From assembly GCA_039881045.1 (NCBI GenBank), contig JAYWVB010000001.1, positions 682,001 through 746,000 on the forward strand: a stretch of DNA of 64,000 bases, given 5' to 3'. Positions 1-10,989 of this stretch are shown here, piece by piece. The DNA is from Chaetomium olivaceum (lineage: Eukaryota > Ascomycota > Sordariomycetes > Sordariales > Chaetomiaceae). The stretch's first letter is position 1; every line of letters starts with the position of its first letter. A program made the position numbers and the translations under genes. The notes under the pieces are model-generated. The model was not told the DNA's origin. It saw nothing but the letters and a program-made list of their open reading frames with translations, and ran no database searches.

Positions 1-198
1 TTGTGAGCTAGAGACAGGACCAGGAAGCATCTTTTCCAGTAGCCTTATCTACTTAATATGGATAGGTATACAATAGGAGAGAAAAATTACCAAACAGCTC
101 ATGCCTCCTCCTTTTCATGATTTTCCCCCTTTCATGATACCCCCCCAAGGACCATTTCCAATGTCAGCTGTCAACCACCTATGTTCCTATCCATCACG

Positions 199-2157
199 TC
201 ACCCACTCTCAACAACAACCAACGGCAGCTCCCGCACATCAGCATGCTCCTGGCTCCCCAAATCCACCACCCTCACGGCATCAAGCCCCACCACGCCTTC
301 CCGCAGGGCCAGGAAGCGCAGCTCGGCCACGGCACAACCGTTGGGCGCCAGCGGCCCGACCCGCACGTCAGCCGACAGGCACACGAGCTCGGCGGCATCA
401 ACGACGCTGTTGCGCTGCATGGCGTGCACGACGGTTTCGTCGAGCACGGCATCAGCAATAAGCGGGTCGCGCCGGGAGCCCGGCCCCGCAGTGGACGGCG
501 GGCGGATGACGCGAAGGTCGTTGCGGCGGCGGCGCGGGACGGGCACGAGCATGAGCTTGCGGGCGGCGGCGGCGGCGGCGTGGCGGGCCAGGGCCGAGGG
601 CGGCGCGGAGGGTGGCGGGGGCATGTCGGGCTTGCTGCGGTTGACGACGAAGACGGTCCACACGAACTCCTCGCCGAGGCGCACGGGCTGGGTTGGCCCC
701 GTGAAGGTCATGGTGATGCCAAAGTCCGGGAGGGCGGTCTCGAGCGGCCGGGCCGTGGCGGCTTCTAGGGAAGGCAGGGCGTCGGGCCGGATGACGGAGG
801 GGGAGACGAGCGGTTGGGAGTCGACGCCGCCGCTTATAGAGAGCTGGCTGGGTCGGTGGGAGCGCTGGATGGCGGTGGGTTTGGGCTGGCCGAAGCCTGG
901 GTTGACGGGAGGCGTGAAGTCGAGGGCGGTGGCCCAGGTCATGACTAGGCGGGGCGTACAGGGGTTTGGTTCATTATTGGGGCGGACAAGGACGACGACT
1001 TCGATGGTGATGATGAGCTCGCGGGCAAGGTTCTTGCTGACAATATCGCGTTGCTGGGGGGCGAGTTTGTAGAGAAAGGTAAGGTGGTCGTATGCGACGC
1101 AGCTAAGGGGAAGAGTCATCCCCTCTTGGTTGTTCAGGTCTTCCACCGTGCCGTCTGTGACACCGAGCGTGAGTTTGTCCAGGGCAACCTCGCAGTCAAA
1201 ATAAGGAGTAAAATCGACCTCGAGTAGAGCGATCAGTGAGGCGCTTGGCGGCGTGGTGTTGGGCCGCGAGAAGCGAACCCGGGTGTGAAGGACCGGATAG
1301 ATCCTCAGTTTGAGGTTTTGTAGTCCACTGATACGGTGAAGGGCATCTTTTGGTTTGGTAAGGGTGCTACTCTCGACACCCTCTGGGCAGATAGCCGAGG
1401 TGCGGTGCCACCAAGAAACGGGTCGTTCGCAAAGGACTCGAGCACGTTCATTCCCGACGGCATACAGCTCTGCATGTATCCCTCGACTAGTGCGCCGATT
1501 TCCCCAGAAGAGGCGGTGTTCATCTTGAGGTTCGCGGTCCCCGTAAATACCACAGACGGCAGCTGTAGCCGCATCCTCGGACGGCTTAGGAACACTGGGA
1601 GCTTCCAGACGGCATAGGCATGTCTTTGGCCTCCTTCTCCCTGCGACTCTTCTGCCACCACGAGGGCCTGCTCCACGTCTTCAACGGCACCATTGTAAAT
1701 GTTTTCAGACGCAGGAGTGGCCCCGTCCCGGTCAGTGATGGCGCCGTTTATAATGTGGGCGTCGAGGGTGATGACGAGGCGGCCCAGGTGCGAGCGGAGC
1801 GTTTGGTCATCGGAGTATGGCGCACGGAGAATAAAGTACACTTCGACTGTCTCATCTACAGTTCGCGCATGAGCAAAGGGCAACACTCGAGCAAGAGCAG
1901 TTTGCGAACCTCGTACCAAAGAACAGCTGGTCGCGTTGCTCAATACTGGAGATATTGCTCTCTATTGAACCCCCATCTTGGAGAACCTCCTTGGGGTCGA
2001 ACTTGGTTGAGGGGACGATGTATGTGAGGTACGACTGTTCAAGGAAAACGTCTGCTATGTCGGGTACATCGACCGTGTCGCGAATGTCGGCGTCGACGCC
2101 AACGGCAACAGTAACGGCAGCGCCATCGCCATCGCCGTTGGGTTCTGGGAGAGCCAT
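199..2157 (-). CDS. TRS65: TRAPPII complex subunit Trs65 (frame interrupted)
   Basis: Likely the fungal TRAPPII subunit Trs65, which supports Golgi Rab-GEF function and cell-wall traffic. Recognition rests on an N-terminal segment FLEQSYLTYIVPSTKFD, a middle segment with ALLEVDFTPYFDCEVALDKL and a C-terminal half containing GEEFVWTVFVVNRS and a basic PVPRRRRNDLR patch. The start is the ATG at 2157. A 61-nt intron at 1916..1856 joins QLFF to DETVEVYF in frame. Around 1345-1305 the frame moves again: the upstream frame stops at 1305, while the downstream frame is open through RIYPVLHTRVRFSRPN. One missing base, or a weak 50-nt intron ending at a CAG, would each restore the frame (about 632 or 615 residues; the yeast protein is about 560). 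It is divergent from PRP40 with about 0.58 kb between the start codons. Family call from remembered sequence patterns; good but not certain. Confidence 0.78.
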
Positions 2158-2733
2158 GCTTGTACGGCTTGGTGGCGGTCGCTGTCGGTCTGTTGACTGT
2201 GTTGTTATTTGTCCCAATTACTTATAATTCCATATAAAGAAATCTAGAAAGAGATGCCGACCGGCGGCCTTGTTTCGTCGTTGTTCTGAAATCTACGAGC
2301 GAGACAATCTCCAAATCATGAATGCAGGTAACCTGTATTTAGCTGAGGTAACTGCAGGTGCCTCGCTGGATGGAATTCAAGATGGTCCCGTCCCCCGGTG
2401 CCTGCATGCGACCCGCTCGACCCCCCCGCAGGAACCCCTGCAAATGAAGCGCGTGGCTGCTGCTGCTCAGGCGCATCAGTCCGACAGTTCAGTGCCCAGA
2501 CCTTGGCATATTACGCACAGGTCCGATTGTGATCTGTGCCGAAACAACATTTCGAGGTACCGAACAATTTCCTCATCGAGGGTCGCCTTCCATCTTTTCA
2601 TCGGCATCAAAGCGCGTGGCTCGGCGCATCCCGAAACTCTCAGCCCGACACCACCCCAGACCCGACGCGCCGACTCAACCTTCCTTGACTTTGAACCTTT
2701 TAGATCTGCGACGCGACACATCTTGGGACCATA
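2158..2733. promoter_or_regulatory. Shared divergent promoter region TRS65/PRP40
   Basis: 576 bp between the two start codons. It must hold both 5' leaders and both promoters. It contains a pyrimidine-rich stretch on the PRP40 side and no convincing TATA box or coding exon. No specific binding site is claimed. Confidence 0.5.
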
Positions 2734-5539
2734 ATGAACGCGTCGTTTGCGCCGCCGGGCGCTGCCTGGCAAGAACATCGCACTCCTGATGGCCGCGTCT
2801 ACTATTATAACCCTCTGACGAAGGTTACGCAATGGACCAAGCCGGAGGATCTTATGACTCCAGCAGAGGTATGTATGGCTGGCGGGGAGCTCCAGGATCC
2901 TTTCAAGTATGCTAACCTAACCCTCCATAAACCAGCGCGCGCTCGCAAACCAGCCATGGAAGGAGTACACCGCCGAGGGCGGTCGCAAGTACTGGTACAA
3001 TACCGAGTCGAAGCAGAGCTCGTGGGAAATGCCTGACGTGTATAAACGAGCCTTGGCTGGCGGTGAGGCAACCCCGACCACACCAGCGTGAGTATCCCTC
3101 AAGCCCAAACAACCGGTTGCTTGAAATTCTTACTAACTGTTCAGAACTCCGGCCACCCCTCTCACTGCTCAGGGCGGTAGCCATCACGGGGGATTTGGAG
3201 GTGGCGACCACTACCGCGATCATCGCGAACCTCTTGGTGAATCGCGCCAGCTGACCTTCGGCAACAACATCCAGGCCCAAGCCTTCGTTCCCGCCACCAA
3301 CGATCCCGAGTATGCCACTCCCGAGGAAGCCGAGGCGGCCTTCGTCAAGCTTCTCCGCCGCAGCGCCGTCCAGCCCGACTGGACGTGGGAGCAGACTATT
3401 CGAGCCACCGTCAAAGATCCGCAGTTTCGCGCCATCAAAGACCCGAGGGACAGAAAGGCTGCTTTTGAGAAGTACTGCCACGATGTTGTTGTTCAAGATA
3501 AGGAGCGTGCAAAGGAGAGGCTGACAAAGCTGCGTGCCGATTTTGCGACCATGCTGCGGAGCCATCCGGAGATCAAGCACTACACTCGCTGGAAGACTGC
3601 ACGCCCTATGATCGAAGGCGAGACCATCTTCCGTTCCACCAACGATGAGAACGAGCGTCGCCAGCTTTTCGAAGACTACATCATTGACCTCAAGAAGGCG
3701 CACAAGGAGCAGCAGGTTAACCTGCGCAAGAGTGCCATGGATGGCTTGATTGAGCTGCTGCCGAATCTGAACCTGGAGCCTTACACACGTTGGTCCGAGG
3801 CCCAGGGCGCCATTCAGAACACGGCCCCTTTTCAAAATGATGAGAAGTACAAGTCCCTCACCAAGTACGACGTCTTGACTGTTTTCCAGAACCACGTCAA
3901 GGCGTTAGAACGCAAGTTCAACGATTCTTTACAGGAAGACAAGAACAAAAGGCTCCGCCGGGACCGCAAGGCCCGAGACAACTTCATCGCCCTTCTTTCC
4001 GAGCTGAAGAAGGATGGCAAGATCAAAGCCGGAACCAAGTGGACTGAAATCCATCCACTGATCGAATCCGAAGAGCGCTATGTGGCCATGGCTGGCCACC
4101 CCGGCTCCACAGCCATGGAGCTATTCTGGGACGTGGTTGAAGAAGAGGAGCGCGCTCTGAGGAGCATCAGGAACGACGTCCTCGATGCTATTGATGTAAG
4201 CTGCCACCTCCTCTACCGCTCAAAGGACAGTTAAGCTCACAGCCACTAGGATAAACGCTTTGAGATCACCCCGAAAACTACGTTCCAAGAGTTTGAGTCA
4301 GTCCTCAAGGGTGATCACCGCACAGCTAACATTGAACGCGATTCCATGGAGCTTATTTTTGAGCGGGTAAGCTACTGAATCTTCCCACTGGATAACAAAC
4401 AAAGAAGGCGTTTGCTAATCCGATCTGCGCAACAATAGATACAAAAGCGGACCAAACGCTCCGATGAGGACAGGCAGTCCGATCGCCAGCAGCGCCGCGC
4501 CTTGGAGGACCTCCGTTCGCACATGAAGCGGATGGAACCCCCGATCGGCGTCAATGACACTTATGAGCAGGTTCGGAGCCGGCTAGCCCACGTTCCCGCC
4601 TTCCAAGCTGTAGGCTCCGACGAGGCCCGGCGGGGCGCCTTCGAGAAACACATCCGCCGGCTTAAGGAGAAGGAAGACGAGACCGAGAAGGAGCGTCGCC
4701 GCCGTGACCGCCCAGACGGCTATCGTGATAGAGGTGAGCGATCTCATCGCAGCAGTGCCCGTTCTGTGAGAAGCCGCAGTCCGGTCGAGCAGAATACCTA
4801 TGAGGCTGAGCGCCGCCATGCCGTGGCCGAGCGCGAACGTAACTACCGCAAGACCAGCGCGGCCGACGTCCTGCTCTCGGACCGCCGGTCTCCCGCTCGC
4901 CGCTCCCCCTCGGTGCGCGACGCGCGCGAACGGGACCGCGATCGTGACCGCGACAGAGAGCGCGACCGCCGCGACTACCGCGACCGTGACCATCGTGACC
5001 GCGACCGGGAGCGTGACCGAGACCGCGATCGCGAGAGGGGGGCGGACCGCGAGAGAGGGGACCGCGAACGTGACCGTGACCGTGACCACCGTGACCACCG
5101 CGACCGCGACCACCGGGACTATGACCGCCGCCCGCCGCGCGGCGCCGACGAGGCCAACCACTACGACCGCGAACGCCGCACCCGCGAAGAAGACCGTGAG
5201 CGCCTCTACCGCCGCCGCGTCCTCGACCGCGACGTCGACGAGCTGCCCTACGGCGACGAGCGGCCCAGCTCCTCCTACTCGCGCACGCGGCCCCGCCCCT
5301 CCGAGGAGGACGACCACGACCGCCGCGACGGCCCCAGGCACGCCGCCAAGCGCGTCAAGCTCGAGGGCGGCGGCGGCGGTGGCAGCGGCAGCGAGCGTGC
5401 TGTCAGCGGTGGCGCCGCCGACCGTCCCCCGAGTCGCAGCCAGCGCACGCCGCTCCATACCAAGGAGACCAAAGAGACCAAGGAGCCAACCCCGAGTGTG
5501 CGCGCCGGGAGCGAGGAGGGCGAGATTGAGGAGGATTAG
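2734..5539 (+). CDS. PRP40: U1 snRNP-associated splicing factor Prp40 (WW-FF protein)
   Basis: Prp40 bridges the U1 snRNP at the 5' splice site with branch-point proteins. Five exons give 851 residues: 2734..2868, 2936..3087, 3145..4195, 4250..4366 and 4439..5539, all phases consistent. Introns are 54-72 nt; those at 2869 and 3088 carry GCTAAC and TACTAAC branch points. Two WW domains lie at about residues 9-38 (VYYYNPLTKVTQW) and 50-82 (KYWYNTESKQSSW). Five or six FF-type modules follow (about 140-560), each with the W/F spacing of the family, for example HYTRWKTARPMIEG and PYTRWSEAQGAI. The last roughly 290 residues are an Arg/Asp/Glu mixed-charge tail ending in EEGEIEED. The protein is longer than yeast Prp40 (583), mostly because of this tail. 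No frame break seen. Confidence 0.95.
4920..5130 (+). repeat. Coding low-complexity repeat: Arg-Asp dipeptides in Prp40 tail
   Basis: The DNA alternates GAC/GAG with CGC/CGT codons, giving runs of DRDRDRE-type mixed-charge residues. The repeat also leaves long open frames on the opposite strand (about 4583-5458), which are shadows. Mixed-charge RD/RE tails are common in splicing proteins and can promote condensate or speckle association; that role is inference here. Confidence 0.85.
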
Positions 5540-6459
5540 TAGCTCTTTCGTCGTAGAAAAAAAGTGCAGGGCGAGGAATGTGTCGGGGAGGGGAGGAGGG
5601 GAAAAAAATTTAGTACCTATCCAGGGTCGGTGCGAGGAAGGGACGCTGAGAGAGAGAGAGGGTTAGAGGCAGAGAGCGGTGATGGCCCAGCGCCAAAACT
5701 CAACAGTACGTTGCCCACACCAGCACTCTCTTCACCTAACCACGTCAGGTCATTTTATCAGTCAGTACGAGTATGTACATTGTAATCATCCAGCAAGTAA
5801 ACGTGATAGGTGCTTCCCTGCTTAGATAGGAAGTTGCCTGTTGCAGCGGTGTAGGAATAAAAGTCTGGAATTGAATAGCTTGTATTAGAGACATAGTAGC
5901 AAGGCCATGTCCCTGACCCCATGCTTGATGGTGTACTTGGTGAAAGAGAGCCTGGCACACACCACACACAACACCTTCATCACACCATGTCATCATGAAG
6001 CTGCAATGAACAATATCGCAAGTGTATTGACTTCTTAGCTCCCGCCTTTCATGGCTCGATTATCCCAGGCGCTACATTCACCTCGACCTTGCGCAGATTA
6101 TGCACCCAGGCCTGACGACAGCCATCCAACTTGATCCGTTGCCCCTCAATCTACCGAGATGGCCGGCCCCCATACCTCCTCTATCTACCCAACGGGGGCC
6201 AGCTCAGTCGTTTTTGAAACTAGTTCTCAGTAGGACCAGGCAACAGGGGATCGGCTGCCGCCGCCAATGTTAGATGTCTGGATCGTCGTCCTCGGACACG
6301 CCACCCTCTTCCGATGCACCGTCGAGATGTCCCCGGGCGCCGCCGGGCCGACTCTTACAGCCACCGCCATTTTGAACGCCTAAAACGCCAGAATCAGATG
6401 CATCGTCGTGAGGGGAGCGGCGCTCGTGCTTGTTATGGGTATCCTTTGGAATGCCCTTT
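5540..6459. other. Convergent 3' intergenic region PRP40/RLI1
   Basis: About 0.9 kb between two convergent genes, expected to hold both 3' untranslated regions. It contains a short (GA)n tract near 5650. On the minus strand just after the RLI1 stop, a second frame stays open to a TAA near 6273 and reads as an acidic tail; I do not count it as coding (see rejected items). Confidence 0.5.
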
Positions 6460-9022
6460 TCAAGAGCTCTTTTCGAGGTCTTCCAGGAAGAACTGTAAAA
6501 CGGTCAGCGGAAATCCAAAACAATACTGCAAGACATCTTGAAAAACATACGTAGTTGCCGCTGAGCTTCTGCTCCTGGTCGAGCTGTGAGTTGGCCTTGT
6601 TGATACGGGGCCGGAAGTTGGTCGGGTCACGGCGGAAGGTGACATCCAGGTTCTTTAAGAAGGTGTTGCAACCGGTGAGCAGCGACTCGGGCTTGTTGGC
6701 ATGCGCGTTGATACCCGGCTGGCCATCGAAGACGATAACACGGTCGGCAAGATAGGTAGCCATGATGAAATCGTGCTCAACGATGAAGGCCGTCTTCTTG
6801 GCGTGCATGATAAACCGCTTGATGACACGACTAGCCACGATACGCTGTTCGGAATCGAGATCTAGAACTATGTAAGCATAACTGTGGCAGTACGGGTACT
6901 TGGGGAGCCAGAGGAAACTAACAGGCAGAGGGCTCGTCGATGAGGTAGATATCTGCCGGCATGCCAAGGGCCAGGACAATGGCCACCTACAGACGTTAGC
7001 AAGAGGCCGAATTATTACCGTGGAAGAAGAGGAGGGGCATACTCTCTGAAGTTCACCACCAGACAAGTTCTTCACTTCTTGGTCGATGAAGTCGTCGAGC
7101 TTGAGAGGCTTGACGACATCGGTTTGGAACTGAGGAGACAGGAAAGCGGCCTTGATCTTCTTGAAGAACAACTGTCGAACAGTGCCCTCGAACTTGGGTG
7201 TGATGGTCTGTGGCTTCATGCTAATCTTCATCTCGGGAACCTTCTGGGTTCCATCAGGCTTGAGAGCACCAGCCAGAAGGCGGCAGAATAGTCTTCGCAG
7301 GTTAGTCGCCAAAATCGCGGAAAAGCTTGTACTTGTAAACTCACCTTGCCGGTTCCGTTCTCGCCCATCATAACAATGATTTCGGAGTCGGAGAAGTCGC
7401 CGGAGTCGATGCTCAGCTTGAAGTTGCCGAGCGTCTTCTCCATGGCCGGGTAGCGGAAAGCCCGAGACTTCTCGATCATGAATTCCTCGGTGCCTTCTGC
7501 GATACGGAAGGTCAAGCTTTCCTCGCGGAAGCGCAAGTTCTCGGTCGGGATATGACCATCCAAGAAGATGTTGATGCCTTCGCGGACGGAGTAAGGGAGA
7601 GTAACAACACCGTAGACTGCGGGCTTGCCGTAGAGAACGCAGACGTAATCCGAGAGATAATCCAACACTGACAGATCGTGCTCGACGACAATGACGTAGT
7701 CGTCGGGGCGTAGCAGCGACCGAATGATGCGGGCAGCGCTCAATCTCTGCTTGACATCAAGATACGACGACGGCTCATCGAACATGTACCTACCACCTGT
7801 TAACTGGGCTCGGCGGATAAGCGGAATAACGAAAACTTACACGTCGGCATTCTGCACACAGACAGTACCGATGGCGAAACGCTGAAGCTCACCGCCAGAG
7901 AGCAATGTAACATCACGGTCATAAATGTGGCGGAGCTCTGTCTTTGTGTTAGCCGACTGAACCCGGCTTGATCGGAAAAGGGGCAACTGTACCCAGGGTG
8001 TCGATCACCTCATCGAGGTTCTGTAGCGAGGCGCGGCCTTCAAGCAATGCCTTGACACTCTTGTCGGGGTGCGGATCGCTCTGGGGATCTGGTCGACGTA
8101 CTGGGGCTTGACGACAGCCTTGAGGTCATCCTCGAGCAGCTTGGTGAAGTAATCTGTCGATGTGTTAAGCAATTGGTGGCCCCAACCCAGCGCAGCACAA
8201 CTTACTCTGCAGCTCGGAGCCACGGAAATGCTTGATCACATCCTCCCAGTCAGGGGGGTTGTCGAACCTGCCTAGGTTGGGCTTGAGCTTGCCACTGAGA
8301 ATCTTGAGAGCGGTACTCTTGCCGATACCGTTGGTTCCCACCAGACCCAGGACGTTGCCAGGCCTCGGCATAGGCAGACGGTGAAGCTTGAAGCTGTTGG
8401 CGGAATAACGGTGGGTGATCTGGCTCTCGAGGTTTGTGGGCAGGTTGATAATGGTGATGGCGCCGAATGGGCAGCGTTTCGGGCAGATACCGCAACCAAT
8501 ACATAGCTGTTCCGAGATGAAGGCGATGCGCGATTCCGGAGTGACCTAAAGGGAAACTAGTTAGGTCCAGGTGACTTGCGAGTGGGAACCGTTAGCTTTA
8601 AACATACCTCAATCTACAATATGTATTAGCTACTAGATATTAACCGACGAGGAAAGGGGAAACAAACACAGAGCTTGCCTGACCGGACCACCGGGCAGGA
8701 CTTCTTGCACTCTTGACGACATTTCTATGCTCCCTATTAGAACCGCCACCATATTATGGCTTTCCTCCTAGGCATAAACATACCTTCGGTTTGCACTATT
8801 CACACCCATAGTCAGCCTAGCTCGATCTTTTTCTTTGTAATTCCGGCGACAGAGGGAGGGGCCGAAGTTCGAGGGTCTGTCGTACCTTGTCGGTGCTGAC
8901 GATAGCGACACTATTTCAATACTGTCAGCGCATGTCCCGGCGCAAAGGTGTCCTCTATTTTCCTCTTTTTTCCCCAGTTATTTCCGCGACCGGGAGACAT
9001 ACCGAGTAAGTTTGTCGGCCAT
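6460..9022 (-). CDS. RLI1: ABCE1-type ribosome recycling ATPase Rli1 (two frame breaks)
   Basis: Rli1/ABCE1 is the essential Fe-S ABC ATPase that splits ribosomes after termination. Thirteen exons: 9022..9003, 8910..8886, 8795..8784, 8724..8668, 8613..8608, 8545..8206, 8153..7993, 7937..7841, 7789..7345, 7292..7043, 6986..6923, 6861..6551 and 6492..6460. The N-terminus carries two 4Fe-4S cysteine sets (KCKPKKCRQECKKSCP and CIGCGICPKRCP). Two ABC cassettes follow: Walker A GTNGIGKST and GENGTGK, signature LSGGELQR twice, and Walker B/D-loop YLIDEPSAYLD. Length about 606, as expected. Exon 7 lacks one base in the GGGG at 8066-8069: after IPRAIRTP the frame is lost until exon 8. At the exon 9/10 join (about 7293) the phase is off by one the other way. 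For an essential gene both are most simply sequence errors. The far N-terminal exons are extremely short. Confidence 0.95.
8608..8613 (-). other. 6-nt microexon of RLI1 encoding Ile-Glu
   Basis: The bases ATTGAG lie between TTGTAG and GTATGT, with a GCTAATAC branch point upstream. They supply the two residues between LC at the end of exon 4 and VTPES at the start of exon 6, giving the CIEVTPES that is conserved from fungi to animals. Flanking introns are 54 and 62 nt. Skipping the exon would keep the frame but delete two residues of the Fe-S domain. Confidence 0.9.
8784..8795 (-). other. 12-nt microexon of RLI1 encoding Cys-Lys-Pro-Lys
   Basis: Twelve bases (TGCAAACCGAAG) are bounded by AATAG and GTATGT. 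They encode CKPK, including the first cluster-ligand cysteine. Flanking introns are 90 and 59 nt. Joined to the neighbouring exons they give STDKCKPKKCRQEC, the invariant family sequence. Confidence 0.9.
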
Positions 9023-10989
9023 GATGCTGATTCTCGGTCGTTATGCGGGGCAGCTGCCTGTTTTTGCACCAACGGCGGTTTTGTTGTTGAGAACTTGAAC
9101 GGTCACAAACAAGGAATAGCACGGCCACACTCAAACAGTGCACGGTACTCGGTGCGCGAGATAATGCGGGTTGCGGGCGTGAAACCTCGAAATCCAGATG
9201 CTAAAAGGAGGGGCACTTGCATCAGTGGGTCGAAATCTTGTCCCGCGAAAATGCACGACTGTTGGGTCTCGGCTGTGGAGAGAGGGGCAGGGCAAAAAGT
9301 CGAGGGCCCGCACAATGGCACAAAACAAAGGCGGCGTTGGGCAGCTTGGCATCGTCAGCCCGAATACGCCGCGCCTGATAGGCCAAGAGCTTCAGGTCAG
9401 CGGAATCAAAACAAGCTTCTAGGTTGGCATCATACAGAGCTCCTACCTTGTCTATACATACCTTACCTGGCAGGCAGGTACCAGGCCCACGTCTCTCGGA
9501 GGTTAATGTTAATTATAACTCCAAATTTCAAGCTCATGCATGAGATGACTATTATTGTTGACATAGAGGAAACGGAAACAGATAAGTGCCTAGGCTTTGG
9601 ATTATGTTCGTCTATCGTGAGGTGATGGCCGAGTCTCTATCCAGGTTTAGCTGTGAGGATAACAGCCTAACAAATTATTTCGCATTCAGTCAACAAGCGT
9701 TTGGAAACTCCAAAGTCAACTATAGACAATGGTTGGTTTTTGTTAAAGCGGCCCCCAACGAATTTTTCCTGTGCCGCACTATGTTTTGCGGATAAACGAT
9801 TGAGAAGATGTTGAAACACAGCTTGTAGCCAGGTGAAGTGCCTCCTCGTTGGCTAACTAACAAATAGCAGGGGTGTATTGCAGCCATAGGTAACCACGCA
9901 GGAACTCGTGGAAGCATAACGGTTCAATATCCCCTCTTTGCTCTCAAAGGTTGGTTTTTCTTTACCTTTGCGCACCTGGTGTTGCTCTGTGTAGCTCAGG
10001 TACTTGTAATACCCGACCAGCATCCGGTAGTAGGGGAAGAGCACCTATATAATACCTGGGATTTACGTTGCCTACTCGCTATAAAATGTTCTCGGGTAAC
10101 GCGTAAAAAAACAAAAACACCATCATTTTCTGTCCCCCGATCACATTAGCAGAGTCAGCAGGCACGTGAATAGGTTCAGATCAGACAGGCAGCTTTGTGA
10201 GGTCGCCAACCCCAGAACTGTTTCCTGTCACAGCTGAAAAGCTTGGCTCCAGCGGCAAGCCAGCTGTCAGCCTCACCGAGAAAACTGTTGGAGCCAATCC
10301 GTGCCTCTTAAGTGGGGTCATTAACAGGCTCAGCACAGGCCATCGAGTGCCTGGCTCCGATTCATCATTTTCCATTCTTTCTCCTCCGACCGACCACCAC
10401 TGCGAATTTCCGCTACACCATCATCACTAAACCGCACTGGGGTCTCCAGCTCTTTCTAACCCCACCACAACCTCGATCAGAGCAGACTTTGAACAAGTTG
10501 AATTAAGGGTCTGCTGCCTGGAGGTGTTGTTGATTACCTGTAAGTATTGCACTCGATGTTCCTTACACCCTCAACCACGTCGTGACCCGCCGCGTCTTGT
10601 CCATCGAAATCCGCCATCGATCCTGGCACACGCCCATCGAGATCACCCCCTTGCTGCCTCCTGGCGACATCGAGCACTCGAATTTTGATGGAAACCGATG
10701 CCCGCGATGCCCCCAATGCCACTCAGGTGGTCTGTTCGGCGCCCAAGGCCGCTAAAGGCCGCAATCGCTCTCCGCCATCACTCGCAGCCTCGTCTTCATC
10801 ACTTATACGCGCCGGATGCGACAAGCATCATTGAATCATGGCCATGGATTGTTTTCCACCGTTGTTTGCCGGTCATGGATCGCCGGAGTGGCCTCTATCC
10901 AGAGCCCCCGATCAAGGCCCCCTAGCTGTGGGAGAATTCTTGCTGACATCGTCGTCTTGCAGCAGGCAGCTCGAGCTCCGAAGATCGTC
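9023..10989. promoter_or_regulatory. Divergent promoter region RLI1/CHD1
   Basis: About 2 kb between divergent start codons. No ORF here has recognisable domains or codon bias. The CHD1 side includes pyrimidine-rich sequence (10380-10460) and a probable leader intron (separate entry). A cluster of ACCT/AGGT-type short motifs near 9440-9485 is common in Sordariales intergenic DNA. No defined binding site is claimed. Confidence 0.5.
10541..10963 (+). other. Possible 5'-UTR intron of CHD1
   Basis: A strong donor GTAAGT at 10541 and an acceptor TCGTCTTGCAG ending at 10963, with GCTGAC about 20 nt upstream of it, lie just before the CHD1 ATG at 10990. Removing the roughly 423 nt would also remove several short upstream ATGs. 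Transcript evidence would be needed; the pairing of this donor and acceptor is inferred. Confidence 0.4.

Noticed and set aside
1300..1360. A 50-nt intron (GTCGAG...ATCAG) in TRS65 as the cause of the frame change
   Set aside because: Phase-compatible, but the donor is poor and no branch point is clear; a missing base is at least as likely, so neither is asserted.
2912..3895. 327-codon antisense ORF over PRP40
   Set aside because: Covers two PRP40 introns and FF-domain exons; an artefact of codon bias.
4583..5458. 291-codon antisense Val/Ala-rich ORF over the Prp40 tail
   Set aside because: Direct product of the RD-coding repeat read backwards.
6273..6465. Open frame after the RLI1 stop, one base over, reading an acidic tail ending EEGGVSEDDDPDI
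   Set aside because: RLI1 proteins end shortly after NYFFL, as the in-frame stop at 6460 gives; a 60-residue extension is not expected, though the composition is protein-like.
8948..9625. 225-codon plus-strand ORF in the RLI1/CHD1 intergenic region
   Set aside because: Overlaps the first RLI1 exon in antisense and has no conserved features.
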